Source: Mycobacterium sp. 852002-50816_SCH5313054-b (GTDB lineage Bacteria; Actinomycetota; Actinomycetes; Mycobacteriales; Mycobacteriaceae). From it: a stretch of 64,000 nt of DNA. The notes under the pieces are model-generated. The model was not told the origin of the DNA and made no database searches. It saw only the letters and a program-made list of their open reading frames with translations. Numbering within the stretch: the first letter of the stretch is position 1; every line of letters starts with the position of its first letter. The stretch lies in the NCBI RefSeq assembly GCF_001667185.1, contig NZ_LZIC01000030.1:158275-222274 (forward strand), written 5' to 3'. The position numbers and the translations under genes are program-made. Of this stretch, positions 27,378 to 36,517 are shown piece by piece.

Positions 27378-28898
27378 ATGACCACACAGATCCCGCACTT
27401 CATCGGCGGGAAGCGCACCGCCGGCCAGTCCACCCGCACCGCCGACGTCTTCAACCCCAGCACCGGCGAGGTGCAGGCGACAGTGCCGATGGCCGGCAAG
27501 GCCGACGTCGACGCGGCGGTGGCCTCGGCCGTCGAGGCCCAAAAGGATTGGGCCGCATGGAATCCGCAGCGCCGCGCGCGGGTGATGATGCGCTTCATCG
27601 AGCTGGTCAACAAGAACATCGACGAGCTCTCCGAGCTGCTGTCCCTCGAGCACGGCAAGACGGTGCCCGACGCCAGGGGCGACGTCCAGCGCGGTATCGA
27701 GGTGATCGAGTTCGCCATCGGGATCCCGCACCTGCTCAAGGGCGAATACAGCGAGGGCGCCGGCCCCGGCATCGACGTCTACTCGCTGCGCCAGCCGCTG
27801 GGCGTGGTTGCCGGCATCACGCCGTTCAACTTCCCGGCGATGATCCCGCTATGGAAGGCCGGGCCGGCCCTGGCGTGCGGAAACGCCTTCGTGCTCAAGC
27901 CCAGCGAGCGCGATCCCTCGGTCCCGGTGCGGTTGGCCGAGCTGTTCTTGGAGGCGGGCCTGCCGCCGGGCGTCTTCCAGGTGGTGCACGGCGACAAGGA
28001 GGCCGTCGACGCCATCCTGCACCACCCCGACATCAAGGCCGTGGGTTTCGTCGGCAGCTCCGACATCGCGCACTACATCTACTCCACGGCCGCGGCCAAC
28101 GACAAGCGGTCACAGTGCTTCGGCGGCGCCAAGAATCACATGATCGTCCTGCCCGACGCCGACCTCGACCAGGCCGTCGACGCGTTGATCGGCGCCGGGT
28201 ACGGTAGCGCCGGCGAGCGCTGCATGGCGATCAGCGTCGCGGTGCCCGTCGGCGAGCAGACCGCGGACCGGTTGCGCGCCAGGCTGATCGAGCGGATCAG
28301 CAACCTGCGCGTCGGCCACAGCCTGGACCCCAAGGCCGACTACGGCCCGCTGGTCACCGAGGCCGCGCTGGCGCGGGTGCGCGACTACATCGGCCAGGGC
28401 GTCGAGGCGGGCGCCGAATTGGTCATCGACGGGCGCGAGCGGACCAGCGACGACCTGACTTTCGGGGACGCCAACCTCGAGGGCGGATTCTTCATCGGCC
28501 CCACCCTGTTCGACCATGTCACCCCCGAGATGTCGATCTACACCGACGAGATCTTCGGGCCGGTGCTGTGCATCGTGCGCGCCCACGACTACGAAGAGGC
28601 GCTGCGGCTGCCTTCGGAACACGAGTACGGGAACGGCGTGGCGATCTTCACCCGCGACGGCGACGCGGCCCGCGACTTCGTGTCCCGGGTGCAGGTGGGC
28701 ATGGTGGGTGTGAACGTGCCGATCCCGGTGCCGGTGGCCTACCACACGTTCGGCGGCTGGAAGCGCTCCGGCTTCGGTGACCTCAACCAGCACGGCCCGG
28801 CGTCGATCCAGTTCTACACCAAGGTCAAGACCGTCACGTCGCGGTGGCCGTCCGGCATCAAGGATGGCGCCGAATTCGTCATCCCCACAATGAACTAG
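27378..28898 (+). CDS. mmsA: Methylmalonate-semialdehyde dehydrogenase (CoA-acylating)
   Basis: This 506-residue aldehyde dehydrogenase converts methylmalonate or malonate semialdehyde to propionyl- or acetyl-CoA in valine and thymine breakdown. The catalytic Cys is in GSAGERCMAISVAV, the NAD-fold Asn in ITPFNFPAMIPLW and the family-specific FFIGPTLFDHV near the end. The ATG at 27378 has GAGGGCCCC upstream. The next genes, fadE9 and mmsB, complete a valine-catabolic operon in the same order as M. tuberculosis Rv0753c-Rv0751c. Confidence 0.95.
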   Translation: MTTQIPHFIGGKRTAGQSTRTADVFNPSTGEVQATVPMAGKADVDAAVASAVEAQKDWAAWNPQRRARVMMRFIELVNKNIDELSELLSLEHGKTVPDARGDVQRGIEVIEFAIGIPHLLKGEYSEGAGPGIDVYSLRQPLGVVAGITPFNFPAMIPLWKAGPALACGNAFVLKPSERDPSVPVRLAELFLEAGLPPGVFQVVHGDKEAVDAILHHPDIKAVGFVGSSDIAHYIYSTAAANDKRSQCFGGAKNHMIVLPDADLDQAVDALIGAGYGSAGERCMAISVAVPVGEQTADRLRARLIERISNLRVGHSLDPKADYGPLVTEAALARVRDYIGQGVEAGAELVIDGRERTSDDLTFGDANLEGGFFIGPTLFDHVTPEMSIYTDEIFGPVLCIVRAHDYEEALRLPSEHEYGNGVAIFTRDGDAARDFVSRVQVGMVGVNVPIPVPVAYHTFGGWKRSGFGDLNQHGPASIQFYTKVKTVTSRWPSGIKDGAEFVIPTMN

Positions 28899-28903
28899 CC
28901 ACC

Positions 28904-30064
28904 ATGTTCACCCTGAACGACGACGAGCGGGTCATCACCGAGACGGCCGCCGCGTTCGCCGCCAAACGGATCTCCCCGCACGCGCTGGAATGGGATGCGG
29001 CCAAGCACTTTCCGACCGACGTACTGCGTGAGTCCGCCGAGCTGGGCATGGCGGCGATCTACTGTCACGAGGACGTCGGCGGCAGCGGGCTGCGCCGGCT
29101 CGACGGGGTCCGCATCTTCGAGCAGCTGGCCATCGCCGACCCGGTCACCGCGGCGTTCCTGTCCATCCACAACATGTGCGCGTGGATGATCGACAGCTTC
29201 GGCACCGACGAGCAACGCAAGTTCTGGGTGCCGCGGCTGGCGTCGATGGACGTCATCGCCAGCTACTGCCTCACCGAGCCGGGCGCCGGGTCGGACGCCG
29301 CCGCGTTGAGCACCCGCGCCGTCAAGCAGGGTGGCGACTACGTGCTCGACGGCGTCAAGCAGTTCATCTCCGGCGCCGGGGCCTCGGACGTCTACGTGGT
29401 GATGGCCAGGACCGGCGGCGAGGGGTCCCGGGGCATCTCCGCGTTCGTCGTCGAAAAGGGTACCGACGGCCTGAGTTTCGGTGCGCTCGAGGAGAAGATG
29501 GGCTGGCACGCCCAGCCCACCGCGCAGGTCATCCTCGACGGCGTGCGGGTGCCGGCCGACGCGATGCTCGGCGGCGCCGACGGCGAGGGCGCCGGCTTCG
29601 GCATCGCGATGAACGGCCTCAACGGCGGTCGGCTCAACATCGCGGCGTGCTCGCTGGGCGGCGCGCAATCCGCCTTCGACAAGGCGGGCGCCTACGTGCG
29701 CGAGCGGCAGGCCTTCGGCTCGCCCCTGCTCGACGAGCCGACCATCCGCTTCGCCCTGGCCGACATGGCCACCGGGCTGGAGACATCGCGAATGATGTTG
29801 TGGCGCGCCGCGAATGCGCTGGACGCCGACGACCCCGACAAGGTCGAGTTGTGCGCGATGGCCAAGCGCTACGTCACCGACACCTGCTTCGAGGTCGCGG
29901 ACAAGGCGCTGCAACTGCACGGCGGCTACGGCTATCTGCGCGAGTACGGTCTGGAAAAGATCGTCCGCGACCTGCGGGTGCATCGAATCCTGGAAGGCAC
30001 CAACGAAATCATGCGGGTGGTCATCGGCCGGGCCGAGGCCGGCCGCGTGCGGGCGAGCGCCTAG
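28904..30064 (+). CDS. fadE9: Acyl-CoA dehydrogenase (isobutyryl-CoA dehydrogenase type)
   Basis: This 386-residue flavoprotein is an acyl-CoA dehydrogenase with the signatures SYCLTEPGAGSDAAALS and QLHGGYGYLREYGLEKIVRD, and the C-terminal ILEGTNEIMRVVI. Between mmsA and mmsB it most likely oxidises isobutyryl-CoA in valine catabolism. ATG 28904 lies 5 nt after the mmsA stop; an extension to 28844 would overlap mmsA and is not used. The order matches FadE9 (Rv0752c). Confidence 0.94.
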   Translation: MFTLNDDERVITETAAAFAAKRISPHALEWDAAKHFPTDVLRESAELGMAAIYCHEDVGGSGLRRLDGVRIFEQLAIADPVTAAFLSIHNMCAWMIDSFGTDEQRKFWVPRLASMDVIASYCLTEPGAGSDAAALSTRAVKQGGDYVLDGVKQFISGAGASDVYVVMARTGGEGSRGISAFVVEKGTDGLSFGALEEKMGWHAQPTAQVILDGVRVPADAMLGGADGEGAGFGIAMNGLNGGRLNIAACSLGGAQSAFDKAGAYVRERQAFGSPLLDEPTIRFALADMATGLETSRMMLWRAANALDADDPDKVELCAMAKRYVTDTCFEVADKALQLHGGYGYLREYGLEKIVRDLRVHRILEGTNEIMRVVIGRAEAGRVRASA

Positions 30065-30073
30065 GAGGCTCAG

Positions 30074-30955
30074 TTGACGGCAATCGCGTTCCTGGGGTTG
30101 GGCAACATGGGCGGACCCATGTCCGTCAATCTGGTTGCCGCCGGCCACGCGGTGCGCGGGTACGACCCGGTACCCGCGGCAGCGGCCGCCGCCACCGCCG
30201 GCGGCGCCACGGTATCCGACAGCGCCGCCGACGCGGTGGCCGAGGCCGACGTCGTCATCACGATGCTGCCCAACGGCGACATCGTCAAACGCTGCTACGC
30301 CGAGGTACTGCCCGCCGCCCGAGACGGCGCGCTGTTCATCGACAGCTCGACGATCTCGGTCACCGACGCCCGCGAGATCCACGCGCTCGCGCAATCCCAT
30401 GGGGTTTCACAGCTCGACGCGCCCGTCTCCGGCGGCGTGAAGGGCGCCGTCGCCGGGACGCTCGCGTTCATGGTGGGCGGCGACGAGTCGGCGCTGCAGC
30501 GCGCCCGACCGGTGCTGGAACCCATGGCGGGCAAGGTGATTCACTGCGGAGCGGCCGGATCGGGCCAGGCGGCCAAGGTGTGCAACAACATGGTGCTCGC
30601 GGTGCAGCAGATCGTGGTCGGCGAGGCGTTCGTGCTCGCCGAGAAACTGGGGCTGTCGGCGCAGTCCCTGTTCGACGTCATCACCGGCGCGACCGGAAAT
30701 TGCTGGGCGGTACACACCAATTGCCCGGTCCCGGGACCGGTTCCGACGTCGCCGGCCAACAACGACTTCAAGCCTGGCTTTGCGACCGCGCTGATGAACA
30801 AAGACCTCGGCCTCGCGATGGATGCGGTGACCTCCACCGGTTCGGCGGCGCCGCTGGGCACGCACGCCGCGGAGATCTACGCCAAGTTCGCCGCCGACCA
30901 CGCGGACAAGGACTTCAGCGCGGTGATCGAGGCGTTGCGCGGCGGCTCGGCGTGA
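30074..30955 (+). CDS. mmsB: 3-hydroxyisobutyrate dehydrogenase
   Basis: This 293-residue NAD-dependent beta-hydroxyacid dehydrogenase oxidises 3-hydroxyisobutyrate to methylmalonate semialdehyde, the substrate of MmsA. The family motifs are FLGLGNMGGPMSVNL (NAD), QLDAPVSGGVKGA (substrate) and GQAAKVCNNMVLA with the catalytic Lys. TTG at 30074 is the start, with AGGAGG 5 nt upstream. It is the last gene of the mmsA-fadE9-mmsB operon. Confidence 0.94.
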   Translation: MTAIAFLGLGNMGGPMSVNLVAAGHAVRGYDPVPAAAAAATAGGATVSDSAADAVAEADVVITMLPNGDIVKRCYAEVLPAARDGALFIDSSTISVTDAREIHALAQSHGVSQLDAPVSGGVKGAVAGTLAFMVGGDESALQRARPVLEPMAGKVIHCGAAGSGQAAKVCNNMVLAVQQIVVGEAFVLAEKLGLSAQSLFDVITGATGNCWAVHTNCPVPGPVPTSPANNDFKPGFATALMNKDLGLAMDAVTSTGSAAPLGTHAAEIYAKFAADHADKDFSAVIEALRGGSA

Positions 30956-30965
30956 GGGGCTTGCC

Positions 30966-31511
30966 TCACTGCACCTTTCGGCCCAGGAACGCCGCCAGCT
31001 GATCGGCGGGCGCGCGGTCGGCCGAACACGACTGCTCGTGGCCGAAGGGCCGGCCCGGCCCGCGGAACTCGTTGCGGACAAACGCGCGCACGGCGGCCAG
31101 CTGCTCGACCGCCAGCTCCGGGTCGAGATCGGTGGACTGGTGGGTGGCGAAGGCGAGATCCCACGCGTGGGTCAGCACGTCGGAGGTGCGCATCCCGACG
31201 AAGACCTGTCCGGGGACGTCCCCGAACGGCAGCTTGAACATGGTGGACATCCCGTCCGGCCCGGCGAAGATCTTCTGTGCGGCGTCGGCCGAAGCGCGGT
31301 GTGCCGCGACGACATCGTCGGGCCGGGCCGGGGGCTGATCGCCGCCCGACCATATCCCGACGCGCTCGTTGCCGCCGATGACATGGTCGATCAGGTCCCC
31401 GATCGTCCACTCCGAGCAGGGCGTCGGCGCGCCGTGCTGGTCGGGGTTGACGCGGGCAAGGACGCCGGCGAACGCCTCCTGGGCGCGCTGATGCGCAACT
31501 AATGGGTCCAC
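30966..31511 (-). CDS. TIGR03086-type metal-binding protein (maleylpyruvate isomerase/DinB-like fold)
   Basis: This 181-residue protein has the DinB/mycothiol-dependent family layout: TPCSEWTIGDLIDHVIGGNE near the N-terminus and LTHAWDLAFATHQ in the middle, with His residues placed as in the metal site. It corresponds by context and pattern to Rv0738. It starts with GTG at 31511 and lies 20 nt after the MarR-type gene on the same strand. Mycothiol-linked or detoxification roles are known for some relatives; the function here is open. Confidence 0.82.
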   Translation of the reverse strand: MDPLVAHQRAQEAFAGVLARVNPDQHGAPTPCSEWTIGDLIDHVIGGNERVGIWSGGDQPPARPDDVVAAHRASADAAQKIFAGPDGMSTMFKLPFGDVPGQVFVGMRTSDVLTHAWDLAFATHQSTDLDPELAVEQLAAVRAFVRNEFRGPGRPFGHEQSCSADRAPADQLAAFLGRKVQ

Positions 31512-31531
31512 TGTCCTGCCTTTCTCTCGTT

Positions 31532-32041
31532 TCAGTCTGAGAAGTCACCCGCGTTGCGCCGCAACGTCTCGATGGACGACACCAGCGCTTCGGATTCGGC
31601 TGCCTGGATCCCGATGTCGGCGAATACCTGCTCGTTGAGCATGACCGTAGCGTCCTCGACGGTCGAGCGTCCGAGATCGGTGATTTGCACCAGCGTCGTG
31701 CGCCCATCGGTCGGGTGCGGCACCCGCTGGACCAGCCCGTCGGCCTCCAGCCGGCGGATGGCGTGGGTCACGCTGGTGACGTGCACCTGCAGCCGGTCCG
31801 ACGCCTTGGTGATCGGCAGCGCCCCGGTCCGGCTGAACGCCAGCAGCCGCAGCAACTCGAAGCGGGAGAAACTCAGGTCGTAGGGCCGCAGCGCGTTCTC
31901 CACCCTGGCCAACAGGATCTGGTGCGCGCGCATCACCGAGGTGACCGCGACCATGCCCTGCGACACGTCTCCCCACCCGGCGCGCTCCCAGTTGGCCCGC
32001 GCCGCGGCGATCGGATCGCGCTTGGAGCTTGATGCGGCCAC
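31532..32041 (-). CDS. MarR-family transcriptional regulator
   Basis: This 169-residue protein has the MarR winged helix (about residues 55-125): LSFSRFELLRLLAF, KASDRLQVHVTSVTHAIRRLEADGLVQR and a wing with HPTDGRTTLVQIT. It corresponds to Rv0737, which directly follows rslA in M. tuberculosis. Here the four-gene cassette B lies between rslA and this gene. The GTG start at 32041 has AAGAAGGGGC upstream, and the aminotransferase stop is only 9 nt away, so it may be read with the cassette. Confidence 0.88.
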   Translation of the reverse strand: MAASSSKRDPIAAARANWERAGWGDVSQGMVAVTSVMRAHQILLARVENALRPYDLSFSRFELLRLLAFSRTGALPITKASDRLQVHVTSVTHAIRRLEADGLVQRVPHPTDGRTTLVQITDLGRSTVEDATVMLNEQVFADIGIQAAESEALVSSIETLRRNAGDFSD

Positions 32042-32049
32042 GCCCCTTC

Positions 32050-33102
32050 TTACCGCATCTGCGGCCCAACCGTGGCCTTTCCTATCGCCGAGACCACCGC
32101 CAGCGTCGATGCGCGGTTGCCCACGGTAATCCGCGCGCCGCCGTCCGCGTAATGGCGGACCTGCAGGCCGCTACCCGCGAAAACCTCATGCCACGGCCCA
32201 CCCCTCGAAGGCAGGTACATGAAGTTCGCGTGGGCGTCGGTGGTGTAGACGCCCAACGCACTCAGTCGCATCCGCAGATAGCGACGTTCCGCGTTGATCG
32301 CCTGAATCCGTTGCAGCAGTTGGTCTTCGGCCTCATACGAGGCGGCTACCGCGAGCAGGCTGGTGAGCGCGATCCCGAACGGCAGCTGCTGGGTCCACAG
32401 CGTGCCGGCCAGTTCCGGCGACGCCAGCCCATAACCGATCCGCAATCCCGCCAGCCCGTACGCCTTGGAGAACGTCCGCACCACCACGACGTTGGGAAAG
32501 CGCCCCAGCAACGCCGGGACGTCGATGCGGTGTTCGGGCGCGGCGAATTCGATGTACGCCTCGTCGAGCAGCACGACGGTGTCGCGCGGCACCCGGCACA
32601 GAAACCGGATGAGCTCAGCCGCGGGCTGCAGCGTGCCGGTCGGGTTGTGCGGGCGGCAGACCACCACCACGCGGGCGCCGGCGGCGGCGTCGGCCAGCCC
32701 GTCGAGGTCGTGGTGGCCGTCCGTATCGAGCGGCACGGTCAGCGAATTCAGCCGCGCCATCGAAGCGATGATCGGGTAGCCGTCGAAGGTCGGCGACGCC
32801 ATCGCCACCACGTCACCCGGCGCGGTCAACGCCTGCAGGGCCTGCAGCGCCACGCCCGTCGCGCCCGCACCCAGCACCACCTGCTCGGCGGGCAGGCCGA
32901 CGTGGCCGGCGATCACGCCGCGCAGCCGTTCGGGCAGGAACTCGGGGTACCGGTTGACCGCATAGATGGAGCGGATCAACGCCGAGCGCACCGCCGGAAG
33001 CGGTGGGAACGGATTCTCGTTGAGCGACAAGGCAAGCGGATCGATCGCGGTGGGGAACGCGTCGTCGATCTCGGCGGCGAACGGGCCGCGGACGGGTTGC
33101 AT
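32050..33102 (-). CDS. HisC-like class I/II aminotransferase, cassette B
   Basis: This 350-residue PLP enzyme is the paralogue of the gene at 19056. The shared motifs include SLNENPFPPLPAVRSAL, VCRPHNPTGTLQ, LLDEAYIEFAAP and VRTFSKAYGLAGLRIGYG with the Schiff-base Lys. The ATG at 33102 overlaps the KASIII-like stop by one base, as in cassette A. It is probably the last gene of the SigL-type cassette B transcript, unless readthrough continues into the MarR gene. Confidence 0.86.
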   Translation of the reverse strand: MQPVRGPFAAEIDDAFPTAIDPLALSLNENPFPPLPAVRSALIRSIYAVNRYPEFLPERLRGVIAGHVGLPAEQVVLGAGATGVALQALQALTAPGDVVAMASPTFDGYPIIASMARLNSLTVPLDTDGHHDLDGLADAAAGARVVVVCRPHNPTGTLQPAAELIRFLCRVPRDTVVLLDEAYIEFAAPEHRIDVPALLGRFPNVVVVRTFSKAYGLAGLRIGYGLASPELAGTLWTQQLPFGIALTSLLAVAASYEAEDQLLQRIQAINAERRYLRMRLSALGVYTTDAHANFMYLPSRGGPWHEVFAGSGLQVRHYADGGARITVGNRASTLAVVSAIGKATVGPQMR

Positions 33103-34121
33103 CAGCCTCGCCCGCCCCAGCGCACCGCCGCCGCGCCGGCGAAGTCGCCGGCGTGGGCGAAGGCCGCCATCAGCACCACATCGCCCGCCTTGGCCTGACC
33201 GGCGGAGATCGCACGGTCGAGGTTGACCGGGATCCCGGCGCCGAACAGATTGCCGCACTCCTCAAAGGTGTCGCGATGGCGCTCGGGGGGCAATTCGAGC
33301 GCGTCGCGCCAATTGCGCAGAAACACCCGGTTGGGCTGGTTGGTGACGAGCAGATCGATGTCCTTGGCGGACAAGCCGATTCGGTCGCAGACGGCGAACG
33401 CCACCTCGGGCACCTGCCGGTTGCCGCGGGCCAGCACCTTGGTGATCTTGCTCTCGGTGAAGCCGATGCTGCCCTCGCCGGGCCCTGCCTGCCACCACTT
33501 GCGGGGCGGGTCGAAGGACAGCGCCATCTCACCGGCGTATTCGCCGTAAGTGCGGCACTCGACGTCGAGGATGGGCGACTGGTCGGATAACGTCACCAGC
33601 GCCACCGCCGCCCCGTCGCCGGGCACCGCCGATTGCGCCTTGCGGCGAATCGTCGGCTGGTCGAAGAACTGCCCCGCGGCGTTTTGCGCGATGGCGATCA
33701 GCGCGGTGTGCCCCTCCCCCGACGACAGCAGATTGCGGGCCACGTTGAGCGCCAACACGAACGCGGCGCACCCGCCGTTGTTCAGGTCGAGCACCCAGGA
33801 GGGCCGCATGCCCAACCGGTGTGCGATGCCGCCCCCTTGGCCGTAGAACGCCATGTCCGGCACCTGGGTGTGGGTGATCAGCACGTCGGCGCCCTCGACG
33901 GCGTCGTGCCCGTGCCGCTCGATGAGCCCGTGGGCCGCGCGTTCGATCATGTCGATCGAACTTTCCTCCGGCGCGACGTGATGGCGAAACTTGGGGGCGC
34001 GGAACATGAGATGGTCACGCAGGTCGTCACTTTCGACGAATTGCTCGTAGTACTCGGCGCCGATCGGCGCACCGGGCAGATAGGTGGAGACGTCGATCAG
34101 GCTGACGCTCGGCTTGCTCAT
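33102..34121 (-). CDS. 3-oxoacyl-ACP synthase III-like enzyme, cassette B
   Basis: This 339-residue KASIII-like protein has the same length as its paralogue at 20099. The nucleophile Cys is in LNNGGCAAFVLALN and the Gly-Asn motif is ECGNLFGAGIPVNL. As in the paralogue, TNQPNRVFLRNW has Asn where FabH-type enzymes have the catalytic His. Conservation of this change in both copies argues that it is functional. It starts one base after the START-domain gene. Confidence 0.86.
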   Translation of the reverse strand: MSKPSVSLIDVSTYLPGAPIGAEYYEQFVESDDLRDHLMFRAPKFRHHVAPEESSIDMIERAAHGLIERHGHDAVEGADVLITHTQVPDMAFYGQGGGIAHRLGMRPSWVLDLNNGGCAAFVLALNVARNLLSSGEGHTALIAIAQNAAGQFFDQPTIRRKAQSAVPGDGAAVALVTLSDQSPILDVECRTYGEYAGEMALSFDPPRKWWQAGPGEGSIGFTESKITKVLARGNRQVPEVAFAVCDRIGLSAKDIDLLVTNQPNRVFLRNWRDALELPPERHRDTFEECGNLFGAGIPVNLDRAISAGQAKAGDVVLMAAFAHAGDFAGAAAVRWGGRG

Positions 34122-34122
34122 G

Positions 34123-34770
34123 TCACGCCATCCAATCCGGTGTCACCGGCAGGCCGTTGCGATGGCGATACTCGGCGATGGCCTTGAGGTTGTTCAGCTC
34201 CAGCAGGTGGCCGGCGCCGAACATGTCCCAGAAGTCGCCGACCCACACCGGCCGCTGCGGCGGTGCGGTCTCCGGGTAGGGGTTGTGGTCATAGAACGGG
34301 TGATGGCAATTGGTCCACAGCACAACGGAACCGGGCTTGTCGAAGACGACCTGCGCATCGACGACGCGCATCAGGTAGACCATCCACAGGTGCTTGCCCT
34401 GGTCCCACGCGCAGTGGTAGTCGACGGTGCGGGCCCGCTCGTTGGCGATGGTCCGCGTGTAGATCTCGGTCTCCGAACCGAGCCGGTCGTAGGCCAGCCA
34501 CAGCCCGGGCTCGTCGGTAGGGGTGAAACCGCGCAGGCTGTAGGTCCACTCCTCGAGGCTGCGGGTGTCGGCCATGTAGTCGTACAGCTCGTCGGGCGGA
34601 CAGTCGACGTAGGCGTTGACGGTGCAATATTCCCCGAAGACCTGGTCATGCGGATACACCGAACGCATCATGTCCATGATGATCGGGGTGGCCTTCTCCC
34701 GGGGACTGGTCTCGATGCGGGTCACGCCGTCGATGGGGGTGGGAATGTCCTCAAGCGCTGGTAGCGACAT
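34123..34770 (-). CDS. SRPBCC/START-like protein, cassette B
   Basis: This 215-residue protein is the paralogue of the gene at 21115, with YCTVNAYVDCPPDELYDYMA and DTRSLEEWTYSLRGF. The shared WTNCHHPFYDHNPYPETAPP block near residue 170 is one of the most conserved parts. It overlaps the ThDP gene by 20 nt and ends just before the KASIII-like gene. Its role is probably binding or cyclisation of a pathway intermediate (inference from fold and context). Confidence 0.78.
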   Translation of the reverse strand: MSLPALEDIPTPIDGVTRIETSPREKATPIIMDMMRSVYPHDQVFGEYCTVNAYVDCPPDELYDYMADTRSLEEWTYSLRGFTPTDEPGLWLAYDRLGSETEIYTRTIANERARTVDYHCAWDQGKHLWMVYLMRVVDAQVVFDKPGSVVLWTNCHHPFYDHNPYPETAPPQRPVWVGDFWDMFGAGHLLELNNLKAIAEYRHRNGLPVTPDWMA

Positions 34771-36469
34771 CGGTCCTGGCCTCCTTGGCGGTCGGAATCA
34801 AAAACGGTGCGAACGGCGGAATCTCCTCGGCGGCACATTCGACGCTGACGACGGCCGGGCCGTCGGCGGCGAGCGCCGCACGCAGCGCGGAAGACAGGCC
34901 GTCGAGGTCGGTCACGTCGGCGGACCTCAGGCCCGGGAACATCGCCGCCAGGCCCGCGCCCAGTCGACTGGAGCGGAATCGGTTGTAGCTGTACAGGTCG
35001 TCGTAGAACAGCTGCTCGCGGGTGACGCACATGGCGTGGGCGTTGTTGTTGAACAGCACGAAAGTCACCGGCAGCCGGTACTGCACCGCGGTGTGCACCT
35101 CCATGCCGTGCATGAAGAACGCGCCGTCACCCGCGATCACCACGGTGCGACCGCCGGGGCGCCCGCTGTTGGCCCGTCCGAACGCCATCCCGATGCCGGC
35201 GCCGAAGCTGTAACCCATGCCGCCCATCCCGAGCGCGACCGCGAACCTGCCGTCCCGCCGCGCCGGCAGGTAGTGCACGGCCGCCGCGCCGGTGTTGCCC
35301 GCGTCGACGACGATGTCCGCGCCGTCGGGCACGCAGCCGTCCAGCACCGCCATCGCATCGCGGTAGCGCACGCCCGGGCCCGCGAACGTCGGCGGCGACA
35401 ACTCGGTGCGCCGGACCCTGTCGGGTACCCGCACCAGCGTCGGCCGTCCCGGCCCGGACAGGGCGCGGGTCAGCATGCGCAGTGAGGCGCGCAGGTCGTC
35501 GGTGTGCACGTGCGTGCACGCGACGTAGGGCTGCGCCGACCCGATCGAGACCGTCCGCACCGCGGCCAGGGCGTCGTCGAGGCCGGTGCGCGCGGTGACC
35601 GACAGGCGCGTGCCGACCACCAGGCACACGGCACTGTCGGCCACCGCCTCAATCACGCCCGGGTGGCCCATGACGCCGGTCACCCCGAGCGCGGATGACG
35701 AGCCCAGACCCGGGGTGCCGGCGACGTCCTTGGCGTCGGGCACGGTCGCCACCCGGGCCCGCAACACCGCCCGCAGCGCCTCCAGCTCGGCGCGGGCGTC
35801 GTCGCGGGCCACCTGCTCCCCGACGATGATGGTGACCGGGCCGTTCGCTTCGCGCAGGATCCCGGCGATCGGGTGGGGGTTCCCGATGGGCCGCAAATAC
35901 TGCACGTCGTGCCCGTTGCGCTCGCAATCCAGGTAGCCCTGCTGAATGTCCTTGGGCAGCAACAACACTGCGGGACCACCGGTGCGCGCCGCGGCGATCG
36001 CCCTCGACAGCGCCGACGCGGCGTCAGCCGGGCGCAGCACCCGCTCGCACGACACCGACACCGCGGCGAACACCGCCCGCGCGTTCAGCGATCCGTTGTC
36101 GCCGCTGGTGTCCTGAAAGCTGCCCCGGCCGTCCATGGCGGTGGGCGTTTGGCCGACGAGGGCCAGCACCGGAACCCGGCTCGTCAGCGACTCCCCCAGG
36201 GCGGCAACGAGATTGAGCGCCCCGCCACCCGAGGTCGCCGCCACCACGCCCAGGCCGGATCCCAGGCCGGCCCCGCTGCGGCTGTACCCGTCGGCCATGG
36301 CCGCGGCGGAAAACTCGTGCTTTGCCAGCACCGCGGTGACCTCGGAGCGGAAGTGCGCGGCGTCGTACAGGTCTTCGATGTTGGCGCCATCGACGCCGAA
36401 GATGTGGTCGACGCCGACCGAGGCGAGTCGCTCGACAATGTGGTCGACGACCCGCTGCTTCCTGGGCAT
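34751..36469 (-). CDS. Thiamine-diphosphate-dependent enzyme (acetolactate synthase-like), cassette B
   Basis: This 572-residue protein is the paralogue of the enzyme at 21777. It has the activating Glu in LAKHEFSAAAMADGY and the ThDP motif from GDGAFFMHGMEVH to VLFNNNAH. The region 34980-35221 differs from cassette A at one base in 242, far closer than the rest of the gene. The SigL-like -10 element ends only 6 nt before the ATG at 36469, so the transcript is probably leaderless. The gene is directly downstream of rslA. Confidence 0.87.
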   Translation of the reverse strand: MPRKQRVVDHIVERLASVGVDHIFGVDGANIEDLYDAAHFRSEVTAVLAKHEFSAAAMADGYSRSGAGLGSGLGVVAATSGGGALNLVAALGESLTSRVPVLALVGQTPTAMDGRGSFQDTSGDNGSLNARAVFAAVSVSCERVLRPADAASALSRAIAAARTGGPAVLLLPKDIQQGYLDCERNGHDVQYLRPIGNPHPIAGILREANGPVTIIVGEQVARDDARAELEALRAVLRARVATVPDAKDVAGTPGLGSSSALGVTGVMGHPGVIEAVADSAVCLVVGTRLSVTARTGLDDALAAVRTVSIGSAQPYVACTHVHTDDLRASLRMLTRALSGPGRPTLVRVPDRVRRTELSPPTFAGPGVRYRDAMAVLDGCVPDGADIVVDAGNTGAAAVHYLPARRDGRFAVALGMGGMGYSFGAGIGMAFGRANSGRPGGRTVVIAGDGAFFMHGMEVHTAVQYRLPVTFVLFNNNAHAMCVTREQLFYDDLYSYNRFRSSRLGAGLAAMFPGLRSADVTDLDGLSSALRAALAADGPAVVSVECAAEEIPPFAPFLIPTAKEARTDVATSA

Positions 36470-36475
36470 GCCTGT

Positions 36476-36503
36476 AACACGACGCGCGGGTAACTTCAGT
36501 TCA
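36476..36503 (-). promoter_or_regulatory. SigL-type promoter for cassette B
   Basis: On the minus strand, TGAACT (36498-36503), 16 nt and CGTGTT (36476-36481) lie between the rslA stop and the ThDP gene start. The -10 hexamer is 6 nt from the ATG, which predicts a leaderless mRNA. The element is nearly identical in hexamers and flanks to that of cassette A (23555-23582). Confidence 0.72.
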
Positions 36504-36517
36504 CCGCGCGCCGTGTT

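Noticed and set aside
35022..35213. Identical 63-codon plus-strand ORFs at 22075 and 35022
   Set aside because: Their identity comes from the near-identical 242-nt tract of the two ThDP genes on the minus strand; there is no sign they are translated.
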